A DNA stretch of 40,024 bases from Ventricola sp051883735 (GTDB lineage: Bacteria; Bacillota; Clostridia; Christensenellales; Aristaeellaceae), in NCBI GenBank assembly GCA_051883735.1, contig JBJEUH010000019.1, positions 1 through 40,024 of the forward strand, written 5' to 3'. The position numbers were made by a program, and so were the translations under genes. Of the stretch, positions 7,978 through 15,834 are shown piece after piece. Under the pieces are notes generated by a model. The model made no database searches and was not told the DNA's origin. It worked only from the letters and a program-made list of their open reading frames with translations. How positions within the stretch are numbered: the first letter of the stretch is position 1; each line of letters opens with the position of its first letter.

Positions 7978-10746
7978 TCATTCCTCGCTCAAGGCCTCGT
8001 CCTGCTGCGCGTCATCCGTCGGCTCGCCGACATAGCTGAGGCGCACGGTGGATTTCGTCTCCAGGTTTTTGAGCGTCAGCGTCTTGTCCTTCAGGCTCAC
8101 CACGGAGTATGCGCCCTTCGTCGGGTACGGCTCGCTGCCCACGGTGATCTCGTAGCCGCTGCCGCCGAAGTAGCCCTCCCGTCCGGCGACGCTGCAGGTG
8201 CCGTCGCGGCGGAAGACGTACTCCACGCCCCGCGCGTCCTTCCAGCGGCCGATGATGCGGTAGACGTACGCCTCCAGCCGCTTCTGCGCAGTCTTGCTCA
8301 CATCCCTGATCTCCTCAAGCAGCGTGAGCGCGTCCAGCGGCCTGCCCATCTCGATGAGCGCCTGCGCGCGCTGCAGGCACGCGCTTTCGTACATCTCCGC
8401 GATCGCCGCGTAGCGCTCGGGCAGCTCGCTCTGCCAGTACGGCGCGAGCGTGGCAATCACGCTCACATAATCCCCCAGCTCCATGTCCATGCGCGCGCTC
8501 AAGAACGCGTCCTTGAGCCAGGCGTCCTCGTTGCGCGTCACGCAGAGCTTCGCGTCCTCGTAGCTGCCCAGGCTGGCAAAGGCCCTGGCCGCCTCCTCGT
8601 ACGCGCCCTCGGCCTCATACGCCGCCGCAAGCGCGTAGCGCGCGCGCATCGCGCGCTCCTCCGCGTCCAGATACGCGCCGCACGCCTCAAACAGCTCCGC
8701 CGCCTGCCCGTATTCCTGCGCGTCCATCTTCTCCGCCGCCATGGCATAGCGGCAGCGGCGAACCTGGGTCTGCGCGTCCTCGTAATCGCTCACGAGCGCA
8801 AACGCCGCAAGCGCCTCCTCATACGCGCCCTCGTCGTACAGGCTGCGCGCCGCGAGATAGCGGCATTCCTTCACCCGCTGCTGCGCGTCCTTGTAGGCGC
8901 CCAGCGCCTCAAAGCGCTCCAGCGCGGCCTCCGGCGAGCGCTCCATCTCCTGCACGGCCAGCTCGTATTCGATGGCCTTCGCCCGCTCGGCGCTGTCCTG
9001 ATAGTTGCCCAGGGCCGCGTATTCCAGCGCGGCGGCCTCCATGCGGCCCGCGCTCTCCAGCTGCGCGGCGTAGGCGTACGTCGCCCTGTTCAGCGCGTCG
9101 CCGACCTCGCCCTCGCGCTCCAGCTGCTCCAGCCACGCGATCGCCGTCTCATAGTCCGCATTTTCCAGCGCCGCATAGCCCAGCGTCTTCGCCGCGTCGG
9201 CAAAGCGCTGCTGCGCGTCCTCGTAGTCGCCCGCAAGCCGCAGCTGCTCCGCCGCGGCCTCCAAATCGCCCGCGCTCAGCGCGTTCATGCCCGCCGTATA
9301 GCGGCATTTCTTCGCGCGGGTCTCGGCCTCCTCGTACACGCCCAGCGTCTCAAACAGCTCCGCCGCGCCGATGTAGTCGCCGCTTTCCTGCGCGCTGCAC
9401 GCGATCGCGTAGCGGCAGGTGCGGATCAGCGAGATCACGTCGCCCCGGTCCGCCACCTTGAGCAGCTGTTCCTGCGCCAGCTCGTATTTTCCCTCGCGCA
9501 TCAGCTGGCGGCCGTAGTCGTAGGTGCATTCCTTCGCCTGCTCCTGCGCGTCGCTGTATTCGCCGAGCGATTCAAACCGCGCGATGGCCGTCGCGTAATC
9601 CACGCGATCCCGCGCCGCCGCGGCGATGTCGTAGATCAGCGCGCGCAGCATTTCCTGCGCCGCCTCGCTCTCCGGCAGGCTTAAAAGCAGCGCCTCGGCC
9701 TTGTCCGTGTCTTTCGCGTCCACGGCCAGCTGTGCGCGCGCCAGCAGCGCTTCCTCGTAGAGCGCGGGCGCGTTCTCGGAGTCGTGCGCCTTCGCGCGCG
9801 CCATCGCCTCGTCGAGCGCAGCCTCCGTGTTCGCGCCGATGAAGCGCTCGATCATCCTGTCCTCGGCCTCGTCCGCGCGCGCCGCCGCGTCGTATTCGCC
9901 CGTCCAGTAGGTGTCGATGAACGTGAACACCGACCTGGCGCGCATCAGCTCGCCCTCGTCCATCAGCCGCTGGGCGTACACGCTCGCGCCGTAGGGCACG
10001 CCCCAGCGCGCCAGCGCCAGCAGCAGCGCCACGACCGCCAGCAGCGCAACCGCCGTCTTCATCGCGCGGCGCTGCTTTCTGCTCTTCTTCTGGAGGGCAT
10101 TCTGCTCCTTCACCGTCTCCTCGCTGGAGCGGCGCAGCGTGTCCTGCGTCTTCTCCTGGCGCTCGCGCTCCTTCCTGCCCGCGGTCGAATCGATCGCGGC
10201 GAAGGAGTAATCGGCGAGCACCTGCTCGCGTCTGCGCTCGCAGCGCACGCACGTGTCGTCGCTGGTGCGGTTCGCCCGCCCGCAGACGCACATCCACACG
10301 ATGTCGTCCTCGCGCGCATAGCCCGCCGCGTCCGGCCCGGCGACCGCGCGCAGGCGGTCCAGCTCCCGGCCCTCCGGCAGGTTGTTGGGCGTGTACTCGC
10401 GCACATTGCGCTCCTCGCGCCGCCAGATCACGCCGTCCTTGAACCAGACCTTCTCCACCGAGGCGTCCACGCGCACCGCGCCGTCCACCCGGTCGGGCAT
10501 AAACGTGCCGGTAAAGTGCGCGCGCGCCTCGCCCGTCGCCGCCGCGCGCACGAGCCGTCCGCCCAGGCGCGCGCCGTCCTTGTCAAAGCAGATGATGTTC
10601 ATCTGCAGGCTGTCGATCACCTTTTGAGACAGATTGAAAAACTCGATGAGACAGACAATCTGCTCACGCTCTTTTGTACCCTCAGTTTGCTCCCGACGCA
10701 CGGTCACCTTCGTGATCTCCACCGGGCAGGTCAGATCGCTCTTCAT
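7978..10746 (-). CDS. Large zinc-ribbon, single-pass membrane protein with a TPR-like repeat array
   Basis: The 922 residues fall into five parts. Residues 1-130 form a beta-rich domain. A zinc ribbon follows at about 153-169 (CVCGRANRTSDDTCVRC). A charged, coiled region spans 185-230 and one membrane helix about 231-247. From about 270 to 800 runs a helical array in which each unit of roughly 40 residues ends in a pattern like 'LG.YEDA..R...CRYA.A'. The C-terminus (GRWKDARGVEYVFRRDGTC) resembles the small beta-barrel 'W...F..DGT' domains found at the ends of Clostridial surface proteins. The ATG at 10746 has GAGG upstream. It lies between rluB and the NusG-II gene. I know no characterised homologue; the array suggests a scaffold outside the membrane. 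Confidence 0.85.
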   Translation of the reverse strand: MKSDLTCPVEITKVTVRREQTEGTKEREQIVCLIEFFNLSQKVIDSLQMNIICFDKDGARLGGRLVRAAATGEARAHFTGTFMPDRVDGAVRVDASVEKVWFKDGVIWRREERNVREYTPNNLPEGRELDRLRAVAGPDAAGYAREDDIVWMCVCGRANRTSDDTCVRCERRREQVLADYSFAAIDSTAGRKERERQEKTQDTLRRSSEETVKEQNALQKKSRKQRRAMKTAVALLAVVALLLALARWGVPYGASVYAQRLMDEGELMRARSVFTFIDTYWTGEYDAAARADEAEDRMIERFIGANTEAALDEAMARAKAHDSENAPALYEEALLARAQLAVDAKDTDKAEALLLSLPESEAAQEMLRALIYDIAAAARDRVDYATAIARFESLGEYSDAQEQAKECTYDYGRQLMREGKYELAQEQLLKVADRGDVISLIRTCRYAIACSAQESGDYIGAAELFETLGVYEEAETRAKKCRYTAGMNALSAGDLEAAAEQLRLAGDYEDAQQRFADAAKTLGYAALENADYETAIAWLEQLEREGEVGDALNRATYAYAAQLESAGRMEAAALEYAALGNYQDSAERAKAIEYELAVQEMERSPEAALERFEALGAYKDAQQRVKECRYLAARSLYDEGAYEEALAAFALVSDYEDAQTQVRRCRYAMAAEKMDAQEYGQAAELFEACGAYLDAEERAMRARYALAAAYEAEGAYEEAARAFASLGSYEDAKLCVTRNEDAWLKDAFLSARMDMELGDYVSVIATLAPYWQSELPERYAAIAEMYESACLQRAQALIEMGRPLDALTLLEEIRDVSKTAQKRLEAYVYRIIGRWKDARGVEYVFRRDGTCSVAGREGYFGGSGYEITVGSEPYPTKGAYSVVSLKDKTLTLKNLETKSTVRLSYVGEPTDDAQQDEALSEE

Positions 10747-10801
10747 CCTGTCACCTCTTCAGCTCGTCAATGTGTCGATCGGCTTTCCTTGTCCGCGCGC
10801 C

Positions 10802-11512
10802 TCACAGCCTGTGCAGCAGCGCGACCTCCTCCCCGCTCAGCTCGCGCCACTCGCCGCGGCGCAGGCTGCCCAGCTCCAGCGGGCCAAAGCGCACGCGGCG
10901 CAGCAGCAGCACCTTGTGGCCCACCGCGTCGAACATCCGGCGCACCTGGCGGTTGCGTCCCTCGTGGATCGTCACCAGGATATCCGAAAAGAGGCTCTCG
11001 TCGCGCACGACGCGCACATCCGCCGGATAGGTGCGGCGCTGGTCGCCCTCCATGTACACGCCCCGGCGCAGGCGGTCGATCGCCTCGTTCGAGGGATTGC
11101 CCGTCACGCGCGCGAGGTACACCTTATCCACCTCGCAGCTCGGGTGCGTCAGGCGCTGGGCGAGCTCGCCGTCGTTGGTCAGCAGCAGCAGGCCCTCGCT
11201 GTCGTAGTCGAGGCGGCCCACCGGATACAGCCGCACCGGGAAATCGCGGAAGCGGTCCATCACCGTCTCCCGGCCCTTCTCGTCGCTGACGGTGGTCACC
11301 TCGCCCGCCGGCTTGTGGTAGAGGACGTAGCGCTTCTCCTCCTCGGGCGTGATCCTCACGCCGTCCACGCACACCTCGTCATTTTCCTCCACCTGCGTGC
11401 CCATCTCGGTGACGGTCCGTCCGTTGACCGTCACGCGACCGCCGGCGATGATCTCCTCGCACTTTCTCCTCGCGGCAACGCCGCACATGGCCATGTATTT
11501 CTGAAGTCTCAT
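10802..11512 (-). CDS. rluB: Pseudouridine synthase, RluB/RsuA family
   Basis: This enzyme isomerises a uridine in 23S rRNA. The 236 residues start with an S4 RNA-binding domain (MRLQKYMAMCGVAARRKCEEII, GGRVTVNG) and continue with the catalytic domain, where GRLDYDSEGLLLLTNDGELA holds the catalytic aspartate. RNRQVRRMF is the conserved C-terminal motif. AAAGGAG precedes the ATG. It starts 12 bases after the carboxypeptidase stop. In Bacillus and many Clostridia rluB follows dacB-spmA-spmB; here the carboxypeptidase is present but spmA and spmB are not. Confidence 0.95.
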   Translation of the reverse strand: MRLQKYMAMCGVAARRKCEEIIAGGRVTVNGRTVTEMGTQVEENDEVCVDGVRITPEEEKRYVLYHKPAGEVTTVSDEKGRETVMDRFRDFPVRLYPVGRLDYDSEGLLLLTNDGELAQRLTHPSCEVDKVYLARVTGNPSNEAIDRLRRGVYMEGDQRRTYPADVRVVRDESLFSDILVTIHEGRNRQVRRMFDAVGHKVLLLRRVRFGPLELGSLRRGEWRELSGEEVALLHRL

Positions 11513-11524
11513 CCAGATTCTCCT

Positions 11525-12637
11525 TTATAAAATCCAGTGCGCCACAATCCTGCGCACGTCCATTCGGATGCCGTCCGCGTTCACCCGCTCGCTGGCGACG
11601 ACCTCGCCCGCAGCATAGACCTGACCGTCCACCACCAGCCTGGCCGTGCCCAGGTGCATGCCCGGATACACCGGCGCGCTCACGCTCTCCGGCACGTCGA
11701 GCACCGCCTGCGCGGCCTCGCCGATCTCAAGCGGCACGCTCAGGTCCTCCATCACGCACATGCCGCAGGAATCGCGCTCGCCGCCCGTCACGGCGATGCG
11801 CCCGGCCGAGAGCGTCGGCCCCAGCACGCGCGTCATCGCGTACGTCTCAAAGCAGCCGTCCAGCAGCCGCTCGGCCTCGTCAAACCAGTCGCTGCAGCCC
11901 AGCACCACGCCGACGAGCTCCATGCCGTCCCGCTGCGCGCCGAACACCAGGCACCGGCCCGCCTTGCTGGTAAAGCCGGTCTTCACGCCCGTCGCGCCCG
12001 GATAGCTGGTCAGCAGGCGGTTCTTGTTGGTCAACTGCCGGTCGTAGGTGCGGCCCGCCCAGGGGATGCTCGCGTGCTGCGTGGACACGATCCGCCGGAA
12101 CGTCCCGTTGCCCATCGCCTCGCGCGCGATGAGCGCCAGGTCGTAGGCCGTCGTGTAATGGCGCTCGTCCGGCAGGCCGTGCGGGTTGGCAAAGTGCGTG
12201 TTCACCGCGCCGATCTCCCTGGCCCGCGCGTTCATCAGGCCGACGAATTCCTCGAGCGAGCCGCCGATGTGCTCCGCGATCGCCACCGCCGCGTCGTTGC
12301 CGCTGGAGAGCATCAGCCCCAGCAGCATCTGCTCAAGCGTCAGCCGTTCGCCCTCCTGCAGGTAGATCGACGTGCCGGACACGCCGAACGCGTTGCGCGA
12401 GCAGACCACCTCGTCCGCGAGGTTTCCCCGCTCGATCGCCAGCAGCGCGGTCATCACCTTGGTCGTGGAGGCCATCGGCAGCCGCGCGTGCATGTCGCTT
12501 GCAAAGAGCACACGGCCCGTCTCCATCTCCAGGATGCAGGCCGCTTTGGCGGAGGTTTCATCCTGCGCCAAAGCTCCACATTGATTATACATAAAAATCA
12601 GAGCCATGAAAAGCCCTGCCGCCCATCTTTTCGTCAA
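11525..12637 (-). CDS. dacF: D-alanyl-D-alanine carboxypeptidase (peptidase S11, DacF/DacB type)
   Basis: This exported penicillin-binding protein removes the terminal D-alanine of peptidoglycan stem peptides and so limits cross-linking, often in the spore cortex. The 370 residues carry a signal peptide (about 1-24), the SxxK motif STTK at 57-60, SGN at 112-114 and KTG at 219-221. A C-terminal beta domain of the PBP5 type follows. The start is a TTG at 12637 with GGGAGG 5 bases upstream; no ATG gives a complete signal peptide. It sits between the glycosyltransferase gene (33-base gap) and rluB (12-base gap). Whether it is DacF or DacB cannot be decided from sequence alone. Confidence 0.94.
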   Translation of the reverse strand: MTKRWAAGLFMALIFMYNQCGALAQDETSAKAACILEMETGRVLFASDMHARLPMASTTKVMTALLAIERGNLADEVVCSRNAFGVSGTSIYLQEGERLTLEQMLLGLMLSSGNDAAVAIAEHIGGSLEEFVGLMNARAREIGAVNTHFANPHGLPDERHYTTAYDLALIAREAMGNGTFRRIVSTQHASIPWAGRTYDRQLTNKNRLLTSYPGATGVKTGFTSKAGRCLVFGAQRDGMELVGVVLGCSDWFDEAERLLDGCFETYAMTRVLGPTLSAGRIAVTGGERDSCGMCVMEDLSVPLEIGEAAQAVLDVPESVSAPVYPGMHLGTARLVVDGQVYAAGEVVASERVNADGIRMDVRRIVAHWIL

Positions 12638-12670
12638 GAACGCCTCCCATCCTGACTTTTCCAGGCCGCA

Positions 12671-13753
12671 TCAGTCTTTTTTCGCAGCCAGCCTCGCAGA
12701 AAAAAAGGCCCGGTTGGACAGCGCCGCCGGATCGTCCGGGCGCAGCAGCAGCGCCTGCTCGTTCATCTTCGAGGCCTCCACATCGTCGCCCAGCCGCGAG
12801 AGGATCACGCACAGCTGCATCAGCGGGATGTAGCCGTACGCATCCGGAAACGTGAACGCGCAGTTCGCCCTGGGCAGCTCGCACAGCAGCGCGGCGCGGT
12901 ACCAATGCGCCGCCGCGTGCAGGTCCTCCTCCTCAAGGAAGCACGCGCCCAGCGCGCACAGCGCCTCCGCCCGCGGCGCGCCGTGCTCCATCGCCGCGAA
13001 AAACGAGCGCTTTGCCTCCTGCCCGCGGCCCAGCTGCATGAGGCATTCGCCCCGCAGGATCTGCGCGTCCACCCGGTTGACCGCCCAGCCGTCCATCCCA
13101 AGGAACGCGGCAAACGCCGCCTCCGCCTTCGCGGTCTCCCCCGCGCTCTTGAGCTCCCGCGCGTAGTAGTACCAGTCCCGCGCGGACAGCTCGCGCCCGC
13201 GAGAGAGCCAGGTCTCATAGATCGACAGGTTCCGCCGGTTGCTCTTCTCCCCATGCTGCCCCGTATGGCGGACGACGATGTCCTCGTGCAGCACATGCCC
13301 GCCCACGGCCATCGCCTCGTGCACCACGCCGGAGAACGCAAAGCCCGCCGCGCGCCGCACGATGCGCTCCCGCTCAAACAGCAGCGACGGCCTGCCGTCC
13401 GGCCCATAGGCGTAGGCGTACGGCAGCATCACCGCGTCCACGCTGCTGTCAAGCCGCGCCTTGAGCGCGATCAGCTTCTTCGCCTCGTCCGGATCGAGCA
13501 CGTCGTCCGCGTCGAGCCACAGAATGAACGGCTTGCCCGCATAGGAAAACGATGCGTTCCGCGCATCCGCGAAATCGTCCTTCCAGGCATAGTCATAGAC
13601 CCTGTCCGTATACCGGCGCGCGACCGCCTTTGTGCCGTCAGTTGAGCCCGTGTCGAGGATCACGATTTCGTCCACGGCATCCTTCACGCTGTCCAGGCAC
13701 CTGCCCAGCCGGGCCTCCTCGTCCTTGACGATCATACAAAGCGACAGCTCCAT
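12671..13753 (-). CDS. Family 2 glycosyltransferase with C-terminal TPR repeats
   Basis: The 360 residues begin with a GT-A fold: LSLCMIVKDEE, EIVILDTGSTDGT, and the metal-binding acidic motif LWLDADDVLDPDE. From about residue 190 the protein is helical with TPR-like units (YYYARELKSAGETAKAEAAF, ALCALGACFLEEEDLHAAAHWY). This architecture occurs in SunS-like enzymes that put sugars on peptides and in enzymes that modify surface proteins. No membrane helix is seen. The ATG has GGGAGGGG upstream. It is divergent from the collagen-like gene at 13865, with 111 bases between the starts, so that protein is the obvious candidate substrate. That link is inference. It leads the operon dacF-rluB. Confidence 0.9.
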   Translation of the reverse strand: MELSLCMIVKDEEARLGRCLDSVKDAVDEIVILDTGSTDGTKAVARRYTDRVYDYAWKDDFADARNASFSYAGKPFILWLDADDVLDPDEAKKLIALKARLDSSVDAVMLPYAYAYGPDGRPSLLFERERIVRRAAGFAFSGVVHEAMAVGGHVLHEDIVVRHTGQHGEKSNRRNLSIYETWLSRGRELSARDWYYYARELKSAGETAKAEAAFAAFLGMDGWAVNRVDAQILRGECLMQLGRGQEAKRSFFAAMEHGAPRAEALCALGACFLEEEDLHAAAHWYRAALLCELPRANCAFTFPDAYGYIPLMQLCVILSRLGDDVEASKMNEQALLLRPDDPAALSNRAFFSARLAAKKD

Positions 13754-13773
13754 GCAAACCCCTCCCGCTGCTC

Positions 13774-13801
13774 ACACGCCCTGTTCCTTCTGCATAGAGT
13801 A
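13774..13801 (+). promoter_or_regulatory. Candidate sporulation (sigma-K/sigma-E type) promoter of the collagen-like gene
   Basis: CATAGAGTA at 13793-13801 fits the sigma-K -10 pattern CATAnnnTA. An AC at 13774-13775 lies 17 bases upstream, where the short -35 belongs. The element GCATAGAGTATGC (13792-13804) is palindromic, so the minus strand also reads CATACTCTA toward the glycosyltransferase. No sigma-A promoter is apparent in the gap. Short motifs like these can occur by chance. Confidence 0.4.
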
Positions 13802-13804
13802 TGC

Positions 13805-13829
13805 CAGGGAACTGAAAACAAGTTCCCTG
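13805..13829 (+). promoter_or_regulatory. Perfect 9-bp hairpin at the predicted 5' end of the collagen-like mRNA
   Basis: CAGGGAACT (13805-13813) pairs with AGTTCCCTG (13821-13829) around GAAAACA. If the promoter at 13774-13801 is used, the transcript would begin at about 13806-13808, nearly at the base of the stem. A 5'-terminal stem-loop is known to stabilise some long-lived Bacillus mRNAs. There is no T run on either side, so it is not a terminator. Confidence 0.45.
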
Positions 13830-13864
13830 ACTTTCGGGTGTGATTTCAGAAAGAGGTGTCGCTC

Positions 13865-14938
13865 TTGCCGTACTATGTTGCCAATCATGATCAGCGCAGC
13901 CAGCGCCTGCGCGAATGCGACGATGTCCAGGACGATTTCAGCCGCAGAAGCGGCTGCTGCCAAAACAACAACTGCTGCTGCCGCTGCGCGACCGGACCGA
14001 CCGGTCCCACCGGCCCGACCGGTCCGCAGGGCGCGGTAGGCCCCACCGGTCCGCAGGGTCCCGTCGGCGCGACAGGCCCCACCGGCGCAACCGGCCCGCA
14101 GGGCTCCCAGGGCGCGCAGGGCCGTCAGGGCCCGACAGGCCCCACCGGTCCCACCGGCCCCACCGGCCCGCAGGGTCCGCAGGGCGCGCAGGGCCTCGTC
14201 GGCGCGACCGGCGCCACGGGCGCGACAGGCGCAACCGGCCCGACAGGTCCCACCGGCCCGACGGGCGCAACCGGCCCGACAGGCCCCACCGGCCCGACAG
14301 GTCCCACAGGTCCCACCGGCCCCACCGGCGCAACCGGCGCGATCGGCCCGACCGGCCCCACAGGCCCCACCGGTCCTACGGGTCCGACGGGTGCGACCGG
14401 CCCGACGGGTCCCACCGGCCCCACCGGTCCCACCGGCCCCACCGGTCCTTCCGGCACCGGCCTGGCGGCCTTTGCCACCGGACACACGACCGGCACGGTC
14501 CATGTCGCCGCCAATCAGGTCGTCCCGTTCGCGACGTTCACCGCTCAGCCCGCCGGCGCGGTGACGCAGAACACCGGCCTGTTCACGCTCGTCTCTCCGG
14601 GCACGTATCAGGTCACCGCCATCCTCAACACCCCGTCCTGTACGCGCCGGGACGCCGCGCAGGACAACGGCCAGGGCTGTGACCGCTGCTGCTGCTGCGA
14701 TCGCCGCTGCGACGACGAGACCGAGACCGACGTGTACCTGCTGGTCAACGGCGCGATCCTGCCGTCCACGCAGACGCACCTGCGCTCCGGCCAGCACACC
14801 GGCACGACGTCCATCCAGGCGCATATCGTCTCCAACGGTCACACGACCGTCGGCCTGGCCGCAGCCGATGCGCTCCACTACACCGGCGCGCACGCCACGG
14901 ACGTCCTCGCCTCGATCGCCTTCCTGCGCCTCACCTGA
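13865..14938 (+). CDS. BclA-like collagen repeat protein, probable spore or cell-surface filament
   Basis: The protein has a 43-residue N-terminal region ending in a cysteine cluster (GCCQNNNCCCRC). Then come 51 uninterrupted Gly-X-Y triplets, mostly GPT with some GAT and GPQ, and a C-terminal domain of about 160 residues. That domain ('FATGHTTGTVHVAANQ', 'FTLVSPGTYQVTA', ending in 'ASIAFLRL') resembles the C1q/TNF-like trimerising heads of BclA proteins. It contains a second cysteine cluster (CDRCCCCDRRC). There is no signal peptide, as expected for a coat or exosporium protein made in the mother cell. The TTG at 13865 has GAGG 8 bases upstream. The GTG at 13856 overlaps that site and is less likely. 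Thr-rich triplets are typical O-glycosylation targets, and a glycosyltransferase gene is divergent. Confidence 0.88.
   Translation: MPYYVANHDQRSQRLRECDDVQDDFSRRSGCCQNNNCCCRCATGPTGPTGPTGPQGAVGPTGPQGPVGATGPTGATGPQGSQGAQGRQGPTGPTGPTGPTGPQGPQGAQGLVGATGATGATGATGPTGPTGPTGATGPTGPTGPTGPTGPTGPTGATGAIGPTGPTGPTGPTGPTGATGPTGPTGPTGPTGPTGPSGTGLAAFATGHTTGTVHVAANQVVPFATFTAQPAGAVTQNTGLFTLVSPGTYQVTAILNTPSCTRRDAAQDNGQGCDRCCCCDRRCDDETETDVYLLVNGAILPSTQTHLRSGQHTGTTSIQAHIVSNGHTTVGLAAADALHYTGAHATDVLASIAFLRLT
13994..14452 (+). repeat. Tract of 51 Gly-X-Thr-type codon triplets (collagen repeat)
   Basis: A 9-base period (GGn-CCn-ACn) runs for 459 bases without interruption inside the collagen-like gene. Glycine and threonine codons vary at the third base, so the tract is not a pure nucleotide repeat. 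Such tracts vary in length between strains and are prone to mis-assembly. Confidence 0.95.
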
Positions 14939-14946
14939 TTGCAAAG

Positions 14947-14970
14947 AAGCCGCCGGGCTGCCGGCGGCTT
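14947..14970 (+). terminator. Terminator of the collagen-like gene
   Basis: AAGCCGCCGG (14947-14956) pairs with CCGGCGGCTT (14961-14970) around a 4-base loop, 8 bases after the stop codon. The downstream tract TCCTGCTTG is only moderately T-rich. The stem is symmetric and could also act on the opposite strand. Confidence 0.75.
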
Positions 14971-14992
14971 TCCTGCTTGATCGAAATTGCGC

Positions 14993-15021
14993 AAAAAACT
15001 GTGCAGCGGGCACGGCCCGCT
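14993..15021 (-). terminator. Terminator after the NlpC/P60 gene
   Basis: On the minus strand AGCGGGC pairs with GCCCGCT (15021-15005) around CGT, followed after 6 bases by TTTTTT. It begins 16 bases past the stop at 15038. Nearly the same stem is used at 35125-35147. Confidence 0.8.
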
Positions 15022-15037
15022 TTCCTGATCTGTTCCT

Positions 15038-15781
15038 TTACGCGTCGGCCCTGCTGTCCAGCATCGCCCAGGTCTTCGGCCCGACGATCCCGTCCACGGC
15101 GAGCGCGGTGTTCTGCTGGAACTGCCGCACCGCCGCGCGCGTCACCAGTCCGAAGGAACCGTCCGCGCCGTAGGGCTCCAGCGGGTAGCCCAGCGCGATG
15201 AGCTTTGCCTGCAGCGCGCGCACGTCCTCGCCCGACATGCCGTTCTTCAGCATCCGCCTGCTCTCCACCGGCGGCTGCGGCTGCTCCTCGCCCGTCTCCT
15301 CGTCGTAGGCCACGTTCAGGCGCGCCCAGTGCGTAAACGACGTCTGGGCGATCTGCCGCCGGACCACGCCGTAGGCATGCCCGCGCGCGTCGATCTCCTC
15401 GCCGCCTCCGATGGACACGCCCGCGTGCGACATGCTGCTGCCCGTCATCGTGAACAGAAACAGGCCCGCCTCGTCGGGCATCGTGTCGATCGTTCCCTTT
15501 TCCTTCCATACGTTCTTCGCCCGCCACTGGCTGCTTGCGCCGCTGGGCAGGGCGATTCCCGCCTCCCTGGCCACCGCGCGCGTGAGCTGCGCGCAGTCAT
15601 AGCAGGGCTTGCCCAGCCATCTGGGGCCGTAGCGGTCGATCAGGCTGGCGTATTCGGGGTACTGCTTCTTCTGCTGCTCCATCCGTGCGCGCGTGCAGAT
15701 CCAGCCTGTCGCGCCGTAAATATATCCGCTGCCCAGCAGCGAAATCGCCTTGGCGGTCATCGCTTCGCGATTTGTCGGCAT
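15038..15781 (-). CDS. NlpC/P60-type hydrolase with a C-terminal peptidoglycan-binding domain
   Basis: The 247 residues have an NlpC/P60-like domain with the catalytic cysteine in CYDCAQLTRAVARE and the histidine in MSHAGVSIGGGEEIDA. A Gln/Pro-rich linker (EEQPQPPVE) and a PG_binding_1 domain follow (MSGEDVRALQAKLIALGY, DGSFGLVTRAAVRQFQ, DGIVGPKTW). It should cut peptide bonds in peptidoglycan stems. No signal peptide is visible, so it may be released by lysis or by a non-classical route, or act on the spore. The ATG at 15781 has GGGAGG 9 bases upstream; the adjacent TTG at 15784 is also possible. Last gene of the pepF-mnmA cluster. Confidence 0.9.
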   Translation of the reverse strand: MPTNREAMTAKAISLLGSGYIYGATGWICTRARMEQQKKQYPEYASLIDRYGPRWLGKPCYDCAQLTRAVAREAGIALPSGASSQWRAKNVWKEKGTIDTMPDEAGLFLFTMTGSSMSHAGVSIGGGEEIDARGHAYGVVRRQIAQTSFTHWARLNVAYDEETGEEQPQPPVESRRMLKNGMSGEDVRALQAKLIALGYPLEPYGADGSFGLVTRAAVRQFQQNTALAVDGIVGPKTWAMLDSRADA

Positions 15782-15834
15782 CAAAAAACGCCTCCCTTCG
15801 CTTCATCCTATGAAGCAAGGAGAGGCGCCGTTAT

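Noticed and set aside
13994..14452. CRISPR-like or microsatellite array
   Set aside because: The 9-base period is in frame and encodes Gly-X-Y triplets, with third-base variation typical of a coding repeat.
14125..14514. Minus-strand GPV-repeat reading frame opposite the collagen tract
   Set aside because: It is the reverse complement of the Gly-Pro-Thr codons and has no ribosome site or flanking domain.
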